Assembly: GCF_028416635.1 (NCBI RefSeq)
Contig: NZ_CP114013.1
Coordinates: forward strand, 4,340,001 to 4,404,000
Length of the DNA: 64,000 nt
Direction: 5' to 3'
From: Baekduia alba
GTDB lineage: Bacteria; Actinomycetota; Thermoleophilia; Solirubrobacterales; Solirubrobacteraceae
In this document: in pieces, positions 32,809-41,708 of the stretch
Numbering within the stretch: the stretch's first letter is position 1
Layout of the letters: each line of letters starts with the position of its first letter
Translations under genes and position numbers: made by a program
Notes under the pieces: model-generated
Database searches by the model: none
The model's input: only the letters and a program-made list of their open reading frames with translations
What the model was told of the DNA's origin: nothing

Positions 32809-33814
32809 CGTTCCCCGGCCAGTCCTTGATCAGCTGCACGATCGTCTCCCCCACCGCGTCGACGCTGTCGACCGACAGCTTGTCGTAGGTGTCGTCGACG
32901 GTGTCCTTGTACTTGTAGGACCAGTCGATGAGGTCGACGGCCGGGATGCTGGCGCGCAGGAACGGCGTGTGGTCGTCGAAGATCGCGGTCTCGGCCTTGT
33001 CGGGGAAGATCGCCTGGACCCCGACCTGCCCGGCCGCGTCGCGCACCTGCTGCCACAGCGACTGCGTCGACGAGCCCTCGCGCGGGAGGCGGACGCCCTT
33101 GTTGCCCATGTAGTCGAGCAGGACCATCGCCCGGACCTCCTCCGCATGCAGCTGGACGTAGGCCTTGGAGCCGCGCAGCGCGTCGCGGTAGAAGTCGTCG
33201 GTCGGGTGCGGCTCCTCCTCGCCGTCGAAGAGGACGAAGCGGATGCCGGGGCTGATCGCGCTGCGCGTGACGCCCTTGAGCGCGGCGGCCAGCTCGACGA
33301 CCGTGCCCACCGCGGCCGCCGCGTCGTTGGCGCCGACGAAGCCCTTGGGGTGGTACTCGGTGTCGTAGTGGGCCCCGATGACGATCACCGGCCCCGGGCC
33401 CGGCAGGTCGCCGACGATGTTGCGCAGAGGGTGGGTGGGACCGGTTCCCTGGATCGGCTCGAAGCGCCCGTTGGGCAGCTGCGCCTTCAGCTTCTCGGCG
33501 ACGGCGCGCAGCGTCTCCGAGCCCGCGGGGCGCGTGCCGGCGTCGACCTGCATCTTCGCGATCGCCATCGCCTTGTCGGCGTCGAAGCGGTGAGCCGTCG
33601 CCCTGGGCACGGTGCCGGGCCGGACGGTCGTCGTGATCGGCTTGTCCGCGTCGGAGTCGCCGCCCCCACCGAGGAACGGGAAGCCGTGGAGGGTCAGCGC
33701 GATCAGCCCGCCGAAGAGGATCAGCTGGCCGACGAGCGCGAAGACCAGCAGCTTCACGGAGAGGCGACCGCCGGAGTCGTCGTCGGTGGGTTGCGGCTCT
33801 TGCTGGTCGGCCAT
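32783..33814 (-). CDS. Membrane-anchored M28-family zinc peptidase
   Basis: 343 residues. A single N-terminal membrane helix (SVKLLVFALVGQLILFGGLI, about 19-38) is followed by the M28 catalytic domain outside the cell. The metal ligands are visible in order: GAHYDTE (His, catalytic Asp), GANDAAAA (bridging Asp), DGEEE (catalytic and ligand Glu), LLDYMG (Asp) and FDDHTPF (His). It is probably an aminopeptidase or glutaminyl-cyclase-like hydrolase. The 3' end, including the stop codon, runs into the two-hairpin element. Confidence 0.92.
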   Translation of the reverse strand: MADQQEPQPTDDDSGGRLSVKLLVFALVGQLILFGGLIALTLHGFPFLGGGGDSDADKPITTTVRPGTVPRATAHRFDADKAMAIAKMQVDAGTRPAGSETLRAVAEKLKAQLPNGRFEPIQGTGPTHPLRNIVGDLPGPGPVIVIGAHYDTEYHPKGFVGANDAAAAVGTVVELAAALKGVTRSAISPGIRFVLFDGEEEPHPTDDFYRDALRGSKAYVQLHAEEVRAMVLLDYMGNKGVRLPREGSSTQSLWQQVRDAAGQVGVQAIFPDKAETAIFDDHTPFLRASIPAVDLIDWSYKYKDTVDDTYDKLSVDSVDAVGETIVQLIKDWPGNAGPEGQAP

Positions 33815-33928
33815 CTGCGACCCGGCACGGTACCCGCCAGACCGGGTGGGAGAGCCGGCTGAATCCCCTGCACCGCTCGCGATCCCGGAGTAGGGTGGCG
33901 ATCACGACGTGAATCGGGGGAGCATGGG

Positions 33929-35413
33929 ATGGCACAGCAGCATCTGGATCGACTGACGGCGGTCGACGCCTCCTTCCTGGCGCAGGAGGGACCTGCGTCG
34001 CACATGCACATCGGCGGCATCGTCATCTGCGAGGGGCCCGCGCCGGGCTACGAGGAGATGCTCGACCACATCCGGACGCGGCTGCACCTCGTGCCGCGCT
34101 ACCGCCAGCGGCTCGCGCAGCCGCCGCTGGAGACCGGGCGGCCGCTGTGGGTCGACGACCCCACGTTCAACCTCGAGTACCACGTGCGCCAGACCGCGCT
34201 GCCGGCGCCGGGCGCCGAGGACCAGCTCATGCGGCTGACCGCGCGGATCATGTCCCAGCAGTTGGACCGGTCCAAGCCGCTGTGGGAGATGTGGATCGTC
34301 GAAGGGCTCGACGACGGCGGGTTCGCCGTGGTCTCCAAGACCCATCACGCGATGGTCGACGGCATCAGCGGCGTCGACCTGGCGACCGTGATGTTCGACC
34401 TCTCCCCCGTGCCGGTCGCGCCGCCCCATCCCGACGAGCCGTGGCAGCCGCACGTCGAGCCGACGGGCGCGGAGCTCGTCGCCGGCGGCGCGCTCGGGCT
34501 GGCGCGCGTGGTGGCCGGCGGGGTCGCGGGCGCCGTGTCGCTGGCGCGCAACCCGTCGGCGTCGCTGCGCGCGCTGAGCGAGGCCGGCCAGGGGCTCGGC
34601 GAGGTCGCGTGGGCGGGGCTGAACCCGGCGCCGCCGACGCCGCTGAACGTCGAGATCGGGCCGCACCGGCGCTACCGCGTGGTGCGCAACCGGCTGACGG
34701 ACTTCAAGGAGGTCAAGAACGCGTTCGGCGGGACGGTCAACGACGTGGTCCTGACCGTCGTGACCGGCGCGCTGCGCGACTGGCTGCACTCGCGCGGGGT
34801 CCGGACCGAGGGCCTGGAGCTGCGGGCGCTGGTCCCGGTGTCGACGCGCAGCAGCGACGAGCGCGGCTCGCTGGGCAACCGCATCACGGTCATGCGCGGG
34901 CCGCTGCCGGTCTACATCGCCGACCCGATCGCGCGGCTGCGCGCGGTCAAGGCGGCGATGGACGGGCTGAAGGAGTCCAAGCAGGCAGTCGGCGCCGAGG
35001 TCCTGACCGGTGCGCAGTCCTTCGCGCCGCCGACGGTCCTGGCGCAGGCCTCGCGGCTGAACTTCTCGACGCGGCTGTTCAACCTCATCGTCACCAACGT
35101 GCCGGGGCCGCAGCTGCCGCTGTACGTGCGCGGCCGCGAGATGCACGACGTCTTCCCGGTCGCGTTCCTGCCCAAGGGCCACGGGCTCGCGGTGGCGATC
35201 ATGTCCTACAACGGCCAGATGAACTTCGGCCTGCTGGGCGACTACGACGCGCTGCCCGACCTGGACCGGATCGGGGACGGCATCGAGGCGGCGCTGGCCG
35301 AGCTCCTCGCCCTGGCGCGCCGCCGGGGCGGCGCGGGGCGCGGCGACGCGAGCGTCAACGGCTCCGCGAACGGGCACGGCGCCGCGGCGCCGGCTCCGAC
35401 GACCGCCCGGTAG
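33929..35413 (+). CDS. WS/DGAT-type wax ester synthase/diacylglycerol acyltransferase
   Basis: 494 residues. It opens with LDRLTAVDASFLAQEGPASH, the standard WS/DGAT N-terminus, and carries the catalytic HHAMVDG at about residues 139-145 and the conserved PLWEMW, NDVVLTVV, GSLGNRI and NVPGP motifs. It transfers acyl chains from CoA to long alcohols or diacylglycerol, making storage lipid at the membrane surface. The C-terminal 30 residues (Gly/Asn/Ala/Pro) are unstructured. It ends 6 bases from the convergent subtilase. Confidence 0.94.
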   Translation: MAQQHLDRLTAVDASFLAQEGPASHMHIGGIVICEGPAPGYEEMLDHIRTRLHLVPRYRQRLAQPPLETGRPLWVDDPTFNLEYHVRQTALPAPGAEDQLMRLTARIMSQQLDRSKPLWEMWIVEGLDDGGFAVVSKTHHAMVDGISGVDLATVMFDLSPVPVAPPHPDEPWQPHVEPTGAELVAGGALGLARVVAGGVAGAVSLARNPSASLRALSEAGQGLGEVAWAGLNPAPPTPLNVEIGPHRRYRVVRNRLTDFKEVKNAFGGTVNDVVLTVVTGALRDWLHSRGVRTEGLELRALVPVSTRSSDERGSLGNRITVMRGPLPVYIADPIARLRAVKAAMDGLKESKQAVGAEVLTGAQSFAPPTVLAQASRLNFSTRLFNLIVTNVPGPQLPLYVRGREMHDVFPVAFLPKGHGLAVAIMSYNGQMNFGLLGDYDALPDLDRIGDGIEAALAELLALARRRGGAGRGDASVNGSANGHGAAAPAPTTAR

Positions 35414-35419
35414 GGACCT

Positions 35420-37084
35420 CTAGCGGCGGGCGACGCGCACGCTGGCGTCGGCCCTCGCCGGCGGCGGCTCGCGGTTGCCCGCGTGGTCGACGGCGATCGT
35501 GTAGAAGCTGTAGCGCCCGCCGTGGCGGCCGCGCAGGCGCATCGAGTGCGCGCGCGTCGTCTTGATCTTGCGGGCGGCGCGGCCGGGGAGCGCGCGCCAG
35601 ATCTCGAAGTGGTCGATGCCGGAGGCGACGACACCGGCGACCGCGTCGTCGGCCCCGCGCCAGCGCAGCAGGATCGAGCGGCCGGTGACCTTCGGGTGCT
35701 GCAGCTGCGAGCTCGGCGCGTGCGCGTCGACCGAGCGGGCGGCGGCCACCGCGGCGCCCGCGTCCAGGATCCCCCAGCCGAGCTCCGGCGTCCACGCGAC
35801 GTCGGGCGGGCGGCTCGCGGTCTGCTTGAGGATGCGCACCACGTCGGTTGGCGGCAGGTCCGGGTTGAGGTGGCGCATCAGCGCGGCGACGGCCGCGACC
35901 TGCGGCGCGCTCATCGACGTGCCGGGCAGGTAGGCATAGCGGTTGTCGCCGTTGAGGGTCGTGCGGCAGCGGCAGGGGTCGATCTTCTTGGCGGCGTCGC
36001 CGCGCTCGAGGTTGGTCGTCTGGGCGGGGAAGGCGCCGAGCAGGCCGGTCTGCCCGCCCGGCCCGTAGGTGCCGTAGGCCGCCATCGAGACCTGCGTGCC
36101 GCGGCCGGCGAACGTCGCGCGCTTGTCCTGGGCGCTGGCGGCCGTGACCGAGAGGCCGAAGTTCTGGTTGATGTCCGAACCGGAGTTGGTCGGCTGGAGC
36201 ACGTTGGCGGGGTCGCCCTGCTCCTGGACGGGGTCGTCGGCGGCCGCGGCGACGAGCACCGCGCCCTTGCCGGCGGCGTACTGGAGGGCCTGGACGATCG
36301 CGGGCGCGGCGGCGAAGCGACCGTCGGTGCCGAAGCTCATGTTGATGGCCTCGGCGCCGTTGTCGGCGGCCCAGATGAGCGCCTGGGCGACGCTGCCCTC
36401 GGAGAGGTCGCTCTTGGCGATCAGGAGGCCGCAGCCCAGGCCGGCGCCCGCGATGCCGGCGCCGTTGTCGTGCTGCGCGCAGGCGAGCGACGCGACGTGC
36501 GTGCCGTGGCCGTCCTCGTCGACGGTCGGCGGGCCGTCGCCCAAGGTGTCGTCGAAGTCGGCGGACGCGATGATCTTGCCGGCGAGCTCGGGATGCGCGC
36601 CGTCGACGCCGGTGTCGATGACCGCGACCTTCGCGCCGTCGCCGCGGGCGAGGTCCCAGGCGGCGGTCAGGTTCTCGCGGGCCGCCCACCACTCGACGGT
36701 CGTGCCGGCCTCGCCGCGCTCGGGAGCGGTGAAGGCCGGGTCGCTGGGGACGTAGCGCAGCGTGAAGCGCCGCTCGGGGCGCACCGAGGCGACGCGGGGG
36801 TCGGCGCGGAGCCGCCGCGCGAGGGCGGCCAGCGACGCGCCCTTGGCCGGGGCGAGGGCGGCGAGCCGCAGCTGCGGCACCGTGACCGCGGCAGACCGGG
36901 CGCCGGCGCTCGCCGCGATGGCGTGGACGGCCGAGGCCTGCGCCTTGCCCGGCGACGGCGCCTTGACGGTGACCAGGAGGCGACCGGTGGTGTCGCCCGG
37001 GGCGCTCGCCGCATGGGCGACCGCGGGCGCCGCCGCCATGAGCGAAGCCCCGATCGCCGCCGCGGCTGCGAGCGCCGATCGCAT
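35420..37084 (-). CDS. Secreted S8 (subtilisin-like) serine protease
   Basis: 554 residues. A signal peptide (to about AHA, residue 25) and an inhibitor-I9-like propeptide (about 30-115) precede the catalytic domain, with Asp in VAVIDTGVDG, His in GHGTHVASL and Ser in GTSMSAPQVAA. A C-terminal fibronectin-like domain (about 460-554) follows. It is an extracellular protease activated by propeptide removal. It is monocistronic, with convergent neighbours on its 3' side and the MIP18 gene upstream. Confidence 0.94.
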   Translation of the reverse strand: MRSALAAAAAIGASLMAAAPAVAHAASAPGDTTGRLLVTVKAPSPGKAQASAVHAIAASAGARSAAVTVPQLRLAALAPAKGASLAALARRLRADPRVASVRPERRFTLRYVPSDPAFTAPERGEAGTTVEWWAARENLTAAWDLARGDGAKVAVIDTGVDGAHPELAGKIIASADFDDTLGDGPPTVDEDGHGTHVASLACAQHDNGAGIAGAGLGCGLLIAKSDLSEGSVAQALIWAADNGAEAINMSFGTDGRFAAAPAIVQALQYAAGKGAVLVAAAADDPVQEQGDPANVLQPTNSGSDINQNFGLSVTAASAQDKRATFAGRGTQVSMAAYGTYGPGGQTGLLGAFPAQTTNLERGDAAKKIDPCRCRTTLNGDNRYAYLPGTSMSAPQVAAVAALMRHLNPDLPPTDVVRILKQTASRPPDVAWTPELGWGILDAGAAVAAARSVDAHAPSSQLQHPKVTGRSILLRWRGADDAVAGVVASGIDHFEIWRALPGRAARKIKTTRAHSMRLRGRHGGRYSFYTIAVDHAGNREPPPARADASVRVARR

Positions 37085-37106
37085 AAGACCTTGTGAAGAA
37101 GCCGGG

Positions 37107-37403
37107 CTAGTAGCCCAGCGCGAACTTCGCGTCCTCGGACATCCGGTCCGGCGTCCAGGGCGGGCTGAACGTCATCGTGGACTCGACGGACGTCACACCG
37201 TCGAGCTCGGTCACGAACTCCTCGATCTGCTCGGAGACCTGGGGCCCGATCGGGCAGCCGGGCGACGTCAGCGAGAACGTGACGTGCACGTCGCCGGTCG
37301 AGACTTCGATCCCGTAGATGAGGCCGAGCTCGACGAAGTCGAGACCGAGCTCGGGATCGATCACGTTGGTGAGAGCGGCTTCTACATCCTCGACGGAGGG
37401 CAT
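37107..37403 (-). CDS. MIP18/DUF59 metal-sulfur cluster assembly factor
   Basis: 98 residues from ATG 37403. The conserved IDPELGLDFVELGLIYGI segment (about 15-32) and the single functional Cys in SPGCPIGP (about residue 51) mark the DUF59 family (SufT, PaaD, MIP18), which helps mature iron-sulfur proteins. The C-terminal FSPPWTPDRMSEDAKF is also typical. A further in-frame upstream codon exists but adds unconserved residues. No suf genes are nearby in the window. Confidence 0.92.
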   Translation of the reverse strand: MPSVEDVEAALTNVIDPELGLDFVELGLIYGIEVSTGDVHVTFSLTSPGCPIGPQVSEQIEEFVTELDGVTSVESTMTFSPPWTPDRMSEDAKFALGY

Positions 37404-37473
37404 TGCCCTTGAGTCTAGCTCCGCGCCTGGGTAGGTTGGCGACGCCATCGTCTCCTACAGCGAACACCCCCCG

Positions 37474-37761
37474 GTGATCTGCTGTGTAGGGGACGAGGAC
37501 CGGTCCACTCAAAGCCTGCGGAGGCCCGCGCTGTCCCGAGCGCTGCACGCCGGTGGAACGGTCCTCGTCGACCTTCACGAGCTGGTCTTCGCCGACCCCT
37601 CGTTGATGGTCGACCTGGCCATGGTCGCGCGGCGCCTGCGCCAGGCCGGCGGCCTCCTCCGCATCCGCGGCGCCCAGCCGCAGATCCAGCGTCTCATCGA
37701 GGTGGTCGGCCTGCACCGACTGCCGAACGTGATCCTGGAGCTCGCACCGGCGCCGGCCTGA
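37474..37761 (+). CDS. STAS-domain protein
   Basis: 95 residues from GTG 37474. The sequence fits a STAS anti-sigma-antagonist fold: ICCVGDEDRSTQSLRRPALSR, VLVDLHELVFADPSLMVDLA, and LLRIRGAQPQIQRLIEVVGL. The usual phosphorylatable Ser motif (D-S/T) is here ADPSLM, so Ser may still be the site. The true start could be upstream in codons lacking a classical start, because CCVGDEDRST is already well into the first strand. Its partner kinase is not adjacent. Confidence 0.78.
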   Translation: MICCVGDEDRSTQSLRRPALSRALHAGGTVLVDLHELVFADPSLMVDLAMVARRLRQAGGLLRIRGAQPQIQRLIEVVGLHRLPNVILELAPAPA

Positions 37762-37768
37762 GCCGGCC

Positions 37769-37784
37769 GCGGGGTTCGCCCCGC
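37769..37784 (+). terminator. Hairpin after the STAS gene
   Basis: GCGGGG-TTCG-CCCCGC starts 8 bases after the stop codon: a 6-bp stem with a UUCG tetraloop and no U-tract. Confidence 0.55.
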
Positions 37785-37844
37785 CGCGCCCTCGCCGGCC
37801 GTGCGCGCGGGCGCGTCCCGTGACCGCGTAGCCTTCGGTCCCGG

Positions 37845-38327
37845 ATGCCCTTCCTGCTGCTGCTCGCCATCTTCGTGGTCGTGCCGATCCTGGAGATCTA
37901 CGTGATCATCCAGGTCGGGCAGGCCATCGGCGCGTGGTGGACGATCGCCCTGCTGATCGCCGACTCGATCCTCGGCTCGTTGTTGATGAAGTCGCAGGGC
38001 CGCGCGGCCTGGCGGCGCTTCCAGATCGCCCTGTCGGAGGGGCGGATGCCGGCGCGCGAGGTCCTCGACGGCGTGCTGGTCATCTTCGGCGGAGCGTTCC
38101 TGCTCACGCCCGGGTTCTGCAGCGACATCGTCGGCGCGGTGCTCCTGATCCCGCCGACGCGCGCGATCATCCGGCGCGTGCTGATCCGCCGGTTCACGTT
38201 CCGCATCCTCGCCGACGCGCCGAGCCCGCAGTTCCGCCGGCGGCCGTCATCGGGCGGCGGCGGCGACGGCGGCGAGTTCGACGTCGAGGGCACCGCAACC
38301 GAGATCGACCCCCGGAGGCTTCCTTGA
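37845..38327 (+). CDS. fxsA: FxsA-family membrane protein
   Basis: 160 residues. Hydrophobic segments at about 2-24, 28-45 and 78-100 and the motif GVLVIFGGAFLLTPGFCSDI match FxsA, a cytoplasmic-membrane protein first known as a suppressor of phage F exclusion; its biochemical role is undefined. The C-terminal tail is Gly/Arg-rich and variable. The next gene starts inside its stop region (TTGA overlap), so the two are coupled. Confidence 0.9.
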   Translation: MPFLLLLAIFVVVPILEIYVIIQVGQAIGAWWTIALLIADSILGSLLMKSQGRAAWRRFQIALSEGRMPAREVLDGVLVIFGGAFLLTPGFCSDIVGAVLLIPPTRAIIRRVLIRRFTFRILADAPSPQFRRRPSSGGGGDGGEFDVEGTATEIDPRRLP

Positions 38328-39244
38328 CCGTCACCGTCGACACCGAGGCGCCGCGCGACCTCGCCGCGGGCCACAGCGACGCCGTCACCGTGGCGTTCAG
38401 CGACGACGCCGCCGACATCTGCGGCGTCGCGCGGATCGGCCGCGCCCTGGGCGACGACGGGTCGATCGTGACGAGCGGGCTCGCAGTCCTGTTCGCGGGC
38501 GGGTCGCCGATCGCGGTCCGCGCCGAGGGTGGTGTCCCGGCCGGCGAGGGCCTCGGCTGGGGTCGCGCCGAGGCCGCCGGCGTCTGGACCGAGGTCGTCG
38601 ACCCGCTGCGCGCGTGGCGGATGCACTTCGACGACGAGGACGGGCAGCACGCGTTCCTGTTGGACTTGGAGGCCGTGTCCGCGCCGGCCGAGCTGGATGC
38701 CGACGCCCCCACCGCGAAGCTCGGCGGGATGCAGGGCTACGACCAGCTCGTGAAGGTCACCGGTCGCGTGACGATCGACGGCGTCGAGCGGACGTTCGCG
38801 GGCCGTGGCCAGCGCGGCCATTCCTGGGGCGCGCCGGATTGGGACAAGCTCGGCGTGGCGCGCACGCTCGGCGTCTGGCTGGACGGCGATGCCGGCGTCA
38901 CGCTCACCGCCGTCCGCCCGGCCAAGGCGTCGTCGCACGCCGACGAGGCGATCCACGCCGTGCTGCTGGGCCGCGACGGCGAGACCGACGAGCCCGTGTC
39001 GGTCGTGGTCGCCGACCCCCGGATCTCGACGACCTACGACAGCGAAGGCCGCCAGCGCCACGCCGGCCTCGAGCTGTACGAGACCGACGAGTCCCCTTAC
39101 GCCCGCCGCATCGCCGGCGAGGTGTCGTGCGGAACGACCCTCGACCTCGGCCGGCTGAGGCTGGACACCGCCTTCTTCACCTGGCGCATGGAGGGCCGCA
39201 GCGGCGTGGGCCGCTACGACGTGCTCCGGCGCGTGGAGGCGTAG
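38324..39244 (+). CDS. Hypothetical protein, beta-rich
   Basis: 306 residues from TTG 38324, which has a good ribosome-binding site (GGAGG, 5 bases before) and overlaps the fxsA stop. The protein is mostly beta strand, with motifs FAGRGQRGHSWGAPDWDKLG near residue 160 and repeated WxxxHFDDEDG-like stretches. It resembles the lipocalin-like DUF706x group found with terpenoid or fatty-acid genes, but I cannot assign it firmly. No signal peptide or membrane segment. Function unknown. Confidence 0.75.
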   Translation: MTVTVDTEAPRDLAAGHSDAVTVAFSDDAADICGVARIGRALGDDGSIVTSGLAVLFAGGSPIAVRAEGGVPAGEGLGWGRAEAAGVWTEVVDPLRAWRMHFDDEDGQHAFLLDLEAVSAPAELDADAPTAKLGGMQGYDQLVKVTGRVTIDGVERTFAGRGQRGHSWGAPDWDKLGVARTLGVWLDGDAGVTLTAVRPAKASSHADEAIHAVLLGRDGETDEPVSVVVADPRISTTYDSEGRQRHAGLELYETDESPYARRIAGEVSCGTTLDLGRLRLDTAFFTWRMEGRSGVGRYDVLRRVEA

Positions 39245-39309
39245 GCGGGGCGGGGCCGCCTGCACGCGCTCCGGCCTGGCCCACGGCGCGCGTAGCGTGC
39301 GGCGGCGCA

Positions 39310-39357
39310 GGCCCAGGGCGCGGCGCGTGGCGCGGGCCCAGGGCGCGGCGCGTGGCG
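39310..39357. repeat. Two direct repeats of 23 bp ending at a stop codon
   Basis: The same 23-bp unit (starting GGCCCAGGGCGCGGCGCGTG) occurs at 39310-39332 and 39335-39357. The second copy abuts the stop codon (39358-39360) of the next minus-strand gene. It may be a terminator duplicated by slippage. Confidence 0.7.
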
Positions 39358-39813
39358 TTAGTTGTCGCTGCCGAGGCGGTCCCAGAGGTAGAGCTCGACG
39401 CATTCCTGCGCGAGCTCCATCGAGCGCTCGCGCGACAGGCGCGGCAGCACGGTCTCGAGGGCCTGCTCCTCGGCGACGCCGGCCTCGAACGCCTCTTCGC
39501 CGCGGAAGCCCGCGGCGATCTTCAGGGCCTCGCGGCGGTTCTCGCCGAGGGTCGGGAAGACGTTCATGAGGAAGTCGCGGTTGGCGATCGGCTGGCCGAC
39601 CTCCAGCGATGCGTGCCACGCGGCGAGCATCGAGAGGTCGTGCTCGTCGAGGTCGGCGACGGCCTTGGCGTAGTGGGTATCCAGCTCGCGCTCGGGGATC
39701 TCATCCACCCACGCCCGCACGAGCTCGCCGAGCAGCTGCCGCCGGGCCTCGCGGCCGACGGACTCTGCGATGACGCGAATCGCGTCGTGAGGTTCGATGA
39801 AGCAGAGGGCCAT
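39358..39813 (-). CDS. Conserved-looking hypothetical protein
   Basis: 151 residues, soluble and mostly helical, beginning MALCFIEPHDAIRVIAESVG and ending CVELYLWDRLGSDN. The codon bias and a compact amphipathic composition support a real gene. No domain is recognised. The 145 bases upstream, before the next gene, contain no ORF and should hold its promoter. Confidence 0.75.
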   Translation of the reverse strand: MALCFIEPHDAIRVIAESVGREARRQLLGELVRAWVDEIPERELDTHYAKAVADLDEHDLSMLAAWHASLEVGQPIANRDFLMNVFPTLGENRREALKIAAGFRGEEAFEAGVAEEQALETVLPRLSRERSMELAQECVELYLWDRLGSDN

Positions 39814-39959
39814 GGAAGCTCCGGGCACTCGAGGTACTGGACGGCGCCAAGGTACGACCCCCATCGGACGGCAAAACCCCCTTTGTTCTCGCGCGTTTGG
39901 GATCTTCCTGCACGTTGCGATGATTTCCCGGCGGCGAAGTCGTCCGCCGCGTGTGGTTC

Positions 39960-41684
39960 TTACGCGCGCGTGCGTACTTTGGCCGTGCGGCTCTGAGGTG
40001 TCGTGTCGGCGTCGCCCGCGTAGCTGATCGTCACGGTCGCCGCCCGCTGCGCGGCGTAGCCGGGCGTCAGGGTCAGCGTCGTCCTGAACGCGCGACGGCG
40101 GATCGCGACGCGCTTGGTCAGCGTGTGCGTCCGGCCGTGGATCCGGGCGCGGTAGCGGATCGTGACCTTGCCGGACGCCTTGCTCGACACGCTGCCGCCG
40201 ACGCTGATCTTGCGGCCGACGCGGCGCAGCGTCGTGAGCTTCAGCGTGGGGCTGCTCTTCTTGATCGCCGGCGGCGGGGGCGGTGTCATGCCTGGCGGAG
40301 GCGTGATCGGTGGCGTCGGGACGCAGGCGCAAGCCGGCGGCGGATCGACGGTGGGCGGCGGCGTGTAGGCGAGCGGGATCGTCGCCGCGGTCGCGGGGTC
40401 CGCGTGGCCCAGCGCGTCGCGCAGCCAGACGCGCAGCGTCGCCGCGCCCGCGTGCGGCAGGGTGATGTCGCCGAGCCCGGTGAGCGACGCTGCCACCTGC
40501 GTCGCGCCGCAGATCCCGTCCTGGCAGACCTGGTACTGCGCCTGGTCGATCGGCGAGCCGGCGTCCGCGGGCAGCGACCACGTCGCCGAGAAGCTGTTGA
40601 CGTCGGCCGCAGCGCGCGGAGACGCGAGGCTCACCGGCGGAGCGGGCGCGGCGTTGTCGACCAGCAACGGCGCACCGCGCTGCACGGTCGTGGTGTTGCC
40701 CGCGGCATCCTCGACGCTGAGGACGATCGTGTGCGCGCCATCGGCGAGCCCCGCCGTCGGCAGCCCGACCGCTCCCGTCGGCTCATCCGTGCACGGCCGC
40801 GGTCGCGTGTAGCTGCAACCGCGCTGCAGCGTCGCGACGAGCGAGCCATCGGCGTAGACCCGCGTGGCGGCGATGCCGGTGAGATCGTTCGACGCGACCG
40901 CGAGCGGCAGCGTGCCCTGCGACCAGCCGGCGGTCGTCCACCCGTCACCGGTCGGGGTCCCGATGGACGGCGCGGTCGGGTCGGCGATCGTGAGGAACGC
41001 GCTGAAGATCATCACCTCCGCGTAGGTGACCGTGGCGCCGCCGATGCAGACGTTGTCGGGGTTGGGCCGGCAGTAGACGCCGGCGATGACCTTGTTGGTC
41101 GAGAGGTTCTGGAGGTCGGTGTAGGCCAGAACGTCGTTCCCGAAATTGCCGTCGTTCGGATACCAATCGGTCCCACCGACACCGCACACGTGGTGACCCG
41201 CCGCAAAGTCACACGAGTCGATGATCGCGTTACTCGCGCCCACGGCTGTGTACGGCTGCCAATGGTCTTCGAGTTGCTTGTACACCGATCGCCACCAGCG
41301 GACACGCGACACGACCGTGCCGGCAAGCGGCGAGAAAGAAAGCTCAGCACGATCGCCTGGCGCCGCGTCGGTGCCGCCCACGTCGCCCAAGCGATCGCTT
41401 ATCCAAAGGCCCGCCTGTTGGAACTCGTTCGCCGCCCCGCCAGGGACGAGTCTCGACGGCGGACAATCGACGCCGGACGCCAGCGCCGTCGGGTTGTTGT
41501 TGGTGGTCTCGCTCCACCCTTCGGCCGATCCCGTCTCACCGCAGGACTGGATGACGAACCCGCCGCCGGCGACGAGCGGACCGACGTCGCCGGGCACGGG
41601 ACGGGGTTGGCCGGACGCAGCGCTGACCGCCGCCAGCGACACGGCGGTGATCAACGCAGTCAGATGTCCAAGACGCACCAGCAT
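39960..41684 (-). CDS. Large secreted protein with Ig-like repeats, last gene of the sigma-fusion cluster
   Basis: 574 residues with a signal peptide (to about SAASG). The N-terminal domain (about 30-230) contains Cys and many Trp/Asn. An Ig-like region follows, with the hallmark LADGAHTIVLSVEDAAGN near 315, then a second beta domain, a Pro-rich hinge, and a final Ig-like domain of basic strands (ISVGGSVSSKASGKVTIRYR). It shares this layout with the protein at 43225-45291. It is probably a cell-surface or matrix protein. Only 24 bases separate it from the upstream subtilase. Confidence 0.75.
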   Translation of the reverse strand: MLVRLGHLTALITAVSLAAVSAASGQPRPVPGDVGPLVAGGGFVIQSCGETGSAEGWSETTNNNPTALASGVDCPPSRLVPGGAANEFQQAGLWISDRLGDVGGTDAAPGDRAELSFSPLAGTVVSRVRWWRSVYKQLEDHWQPYTAVGASNAIIDSCDFAAGHHVCGVGGTDWYPNDGNFGNDVLAYTDLQNLSTNKVIAGVYCRPNPDNVCIGGATVTYAEVMIFSAFLTIADPTAPSIGTPTGDGWTTAGWSQGTLPLAVASNDLTGIAATRVYADGSLVATLQRGCSYTRPRPCTDEPTGAVGLPTAGLADGAHTIVLSVEDAAGNTTTVQRGAPLLVDNAAPAPPVSLASPRAAADVNSFSATWSLPADAGSPIDQAQYQVCQDGICGATQVAASLTGLGDITLPHAGAATLRVWLRDALGHADPATAATIPLAYTPPPTVDPPPACACVPTPPITPPPGMTPPPPPAIKKSSPTLKLTTLRRVGRKISVGGSVSSKASGKVTIRYRARIHGRTHTLTKRVAIRRRAFRTTLTLTPGYAAQRAATVTISYAGDADTTPQSRTAKVRTRA

Positions 41685-41708
41685 TCGAGCGGTCGGCGAG
41701 GGAAGGCC

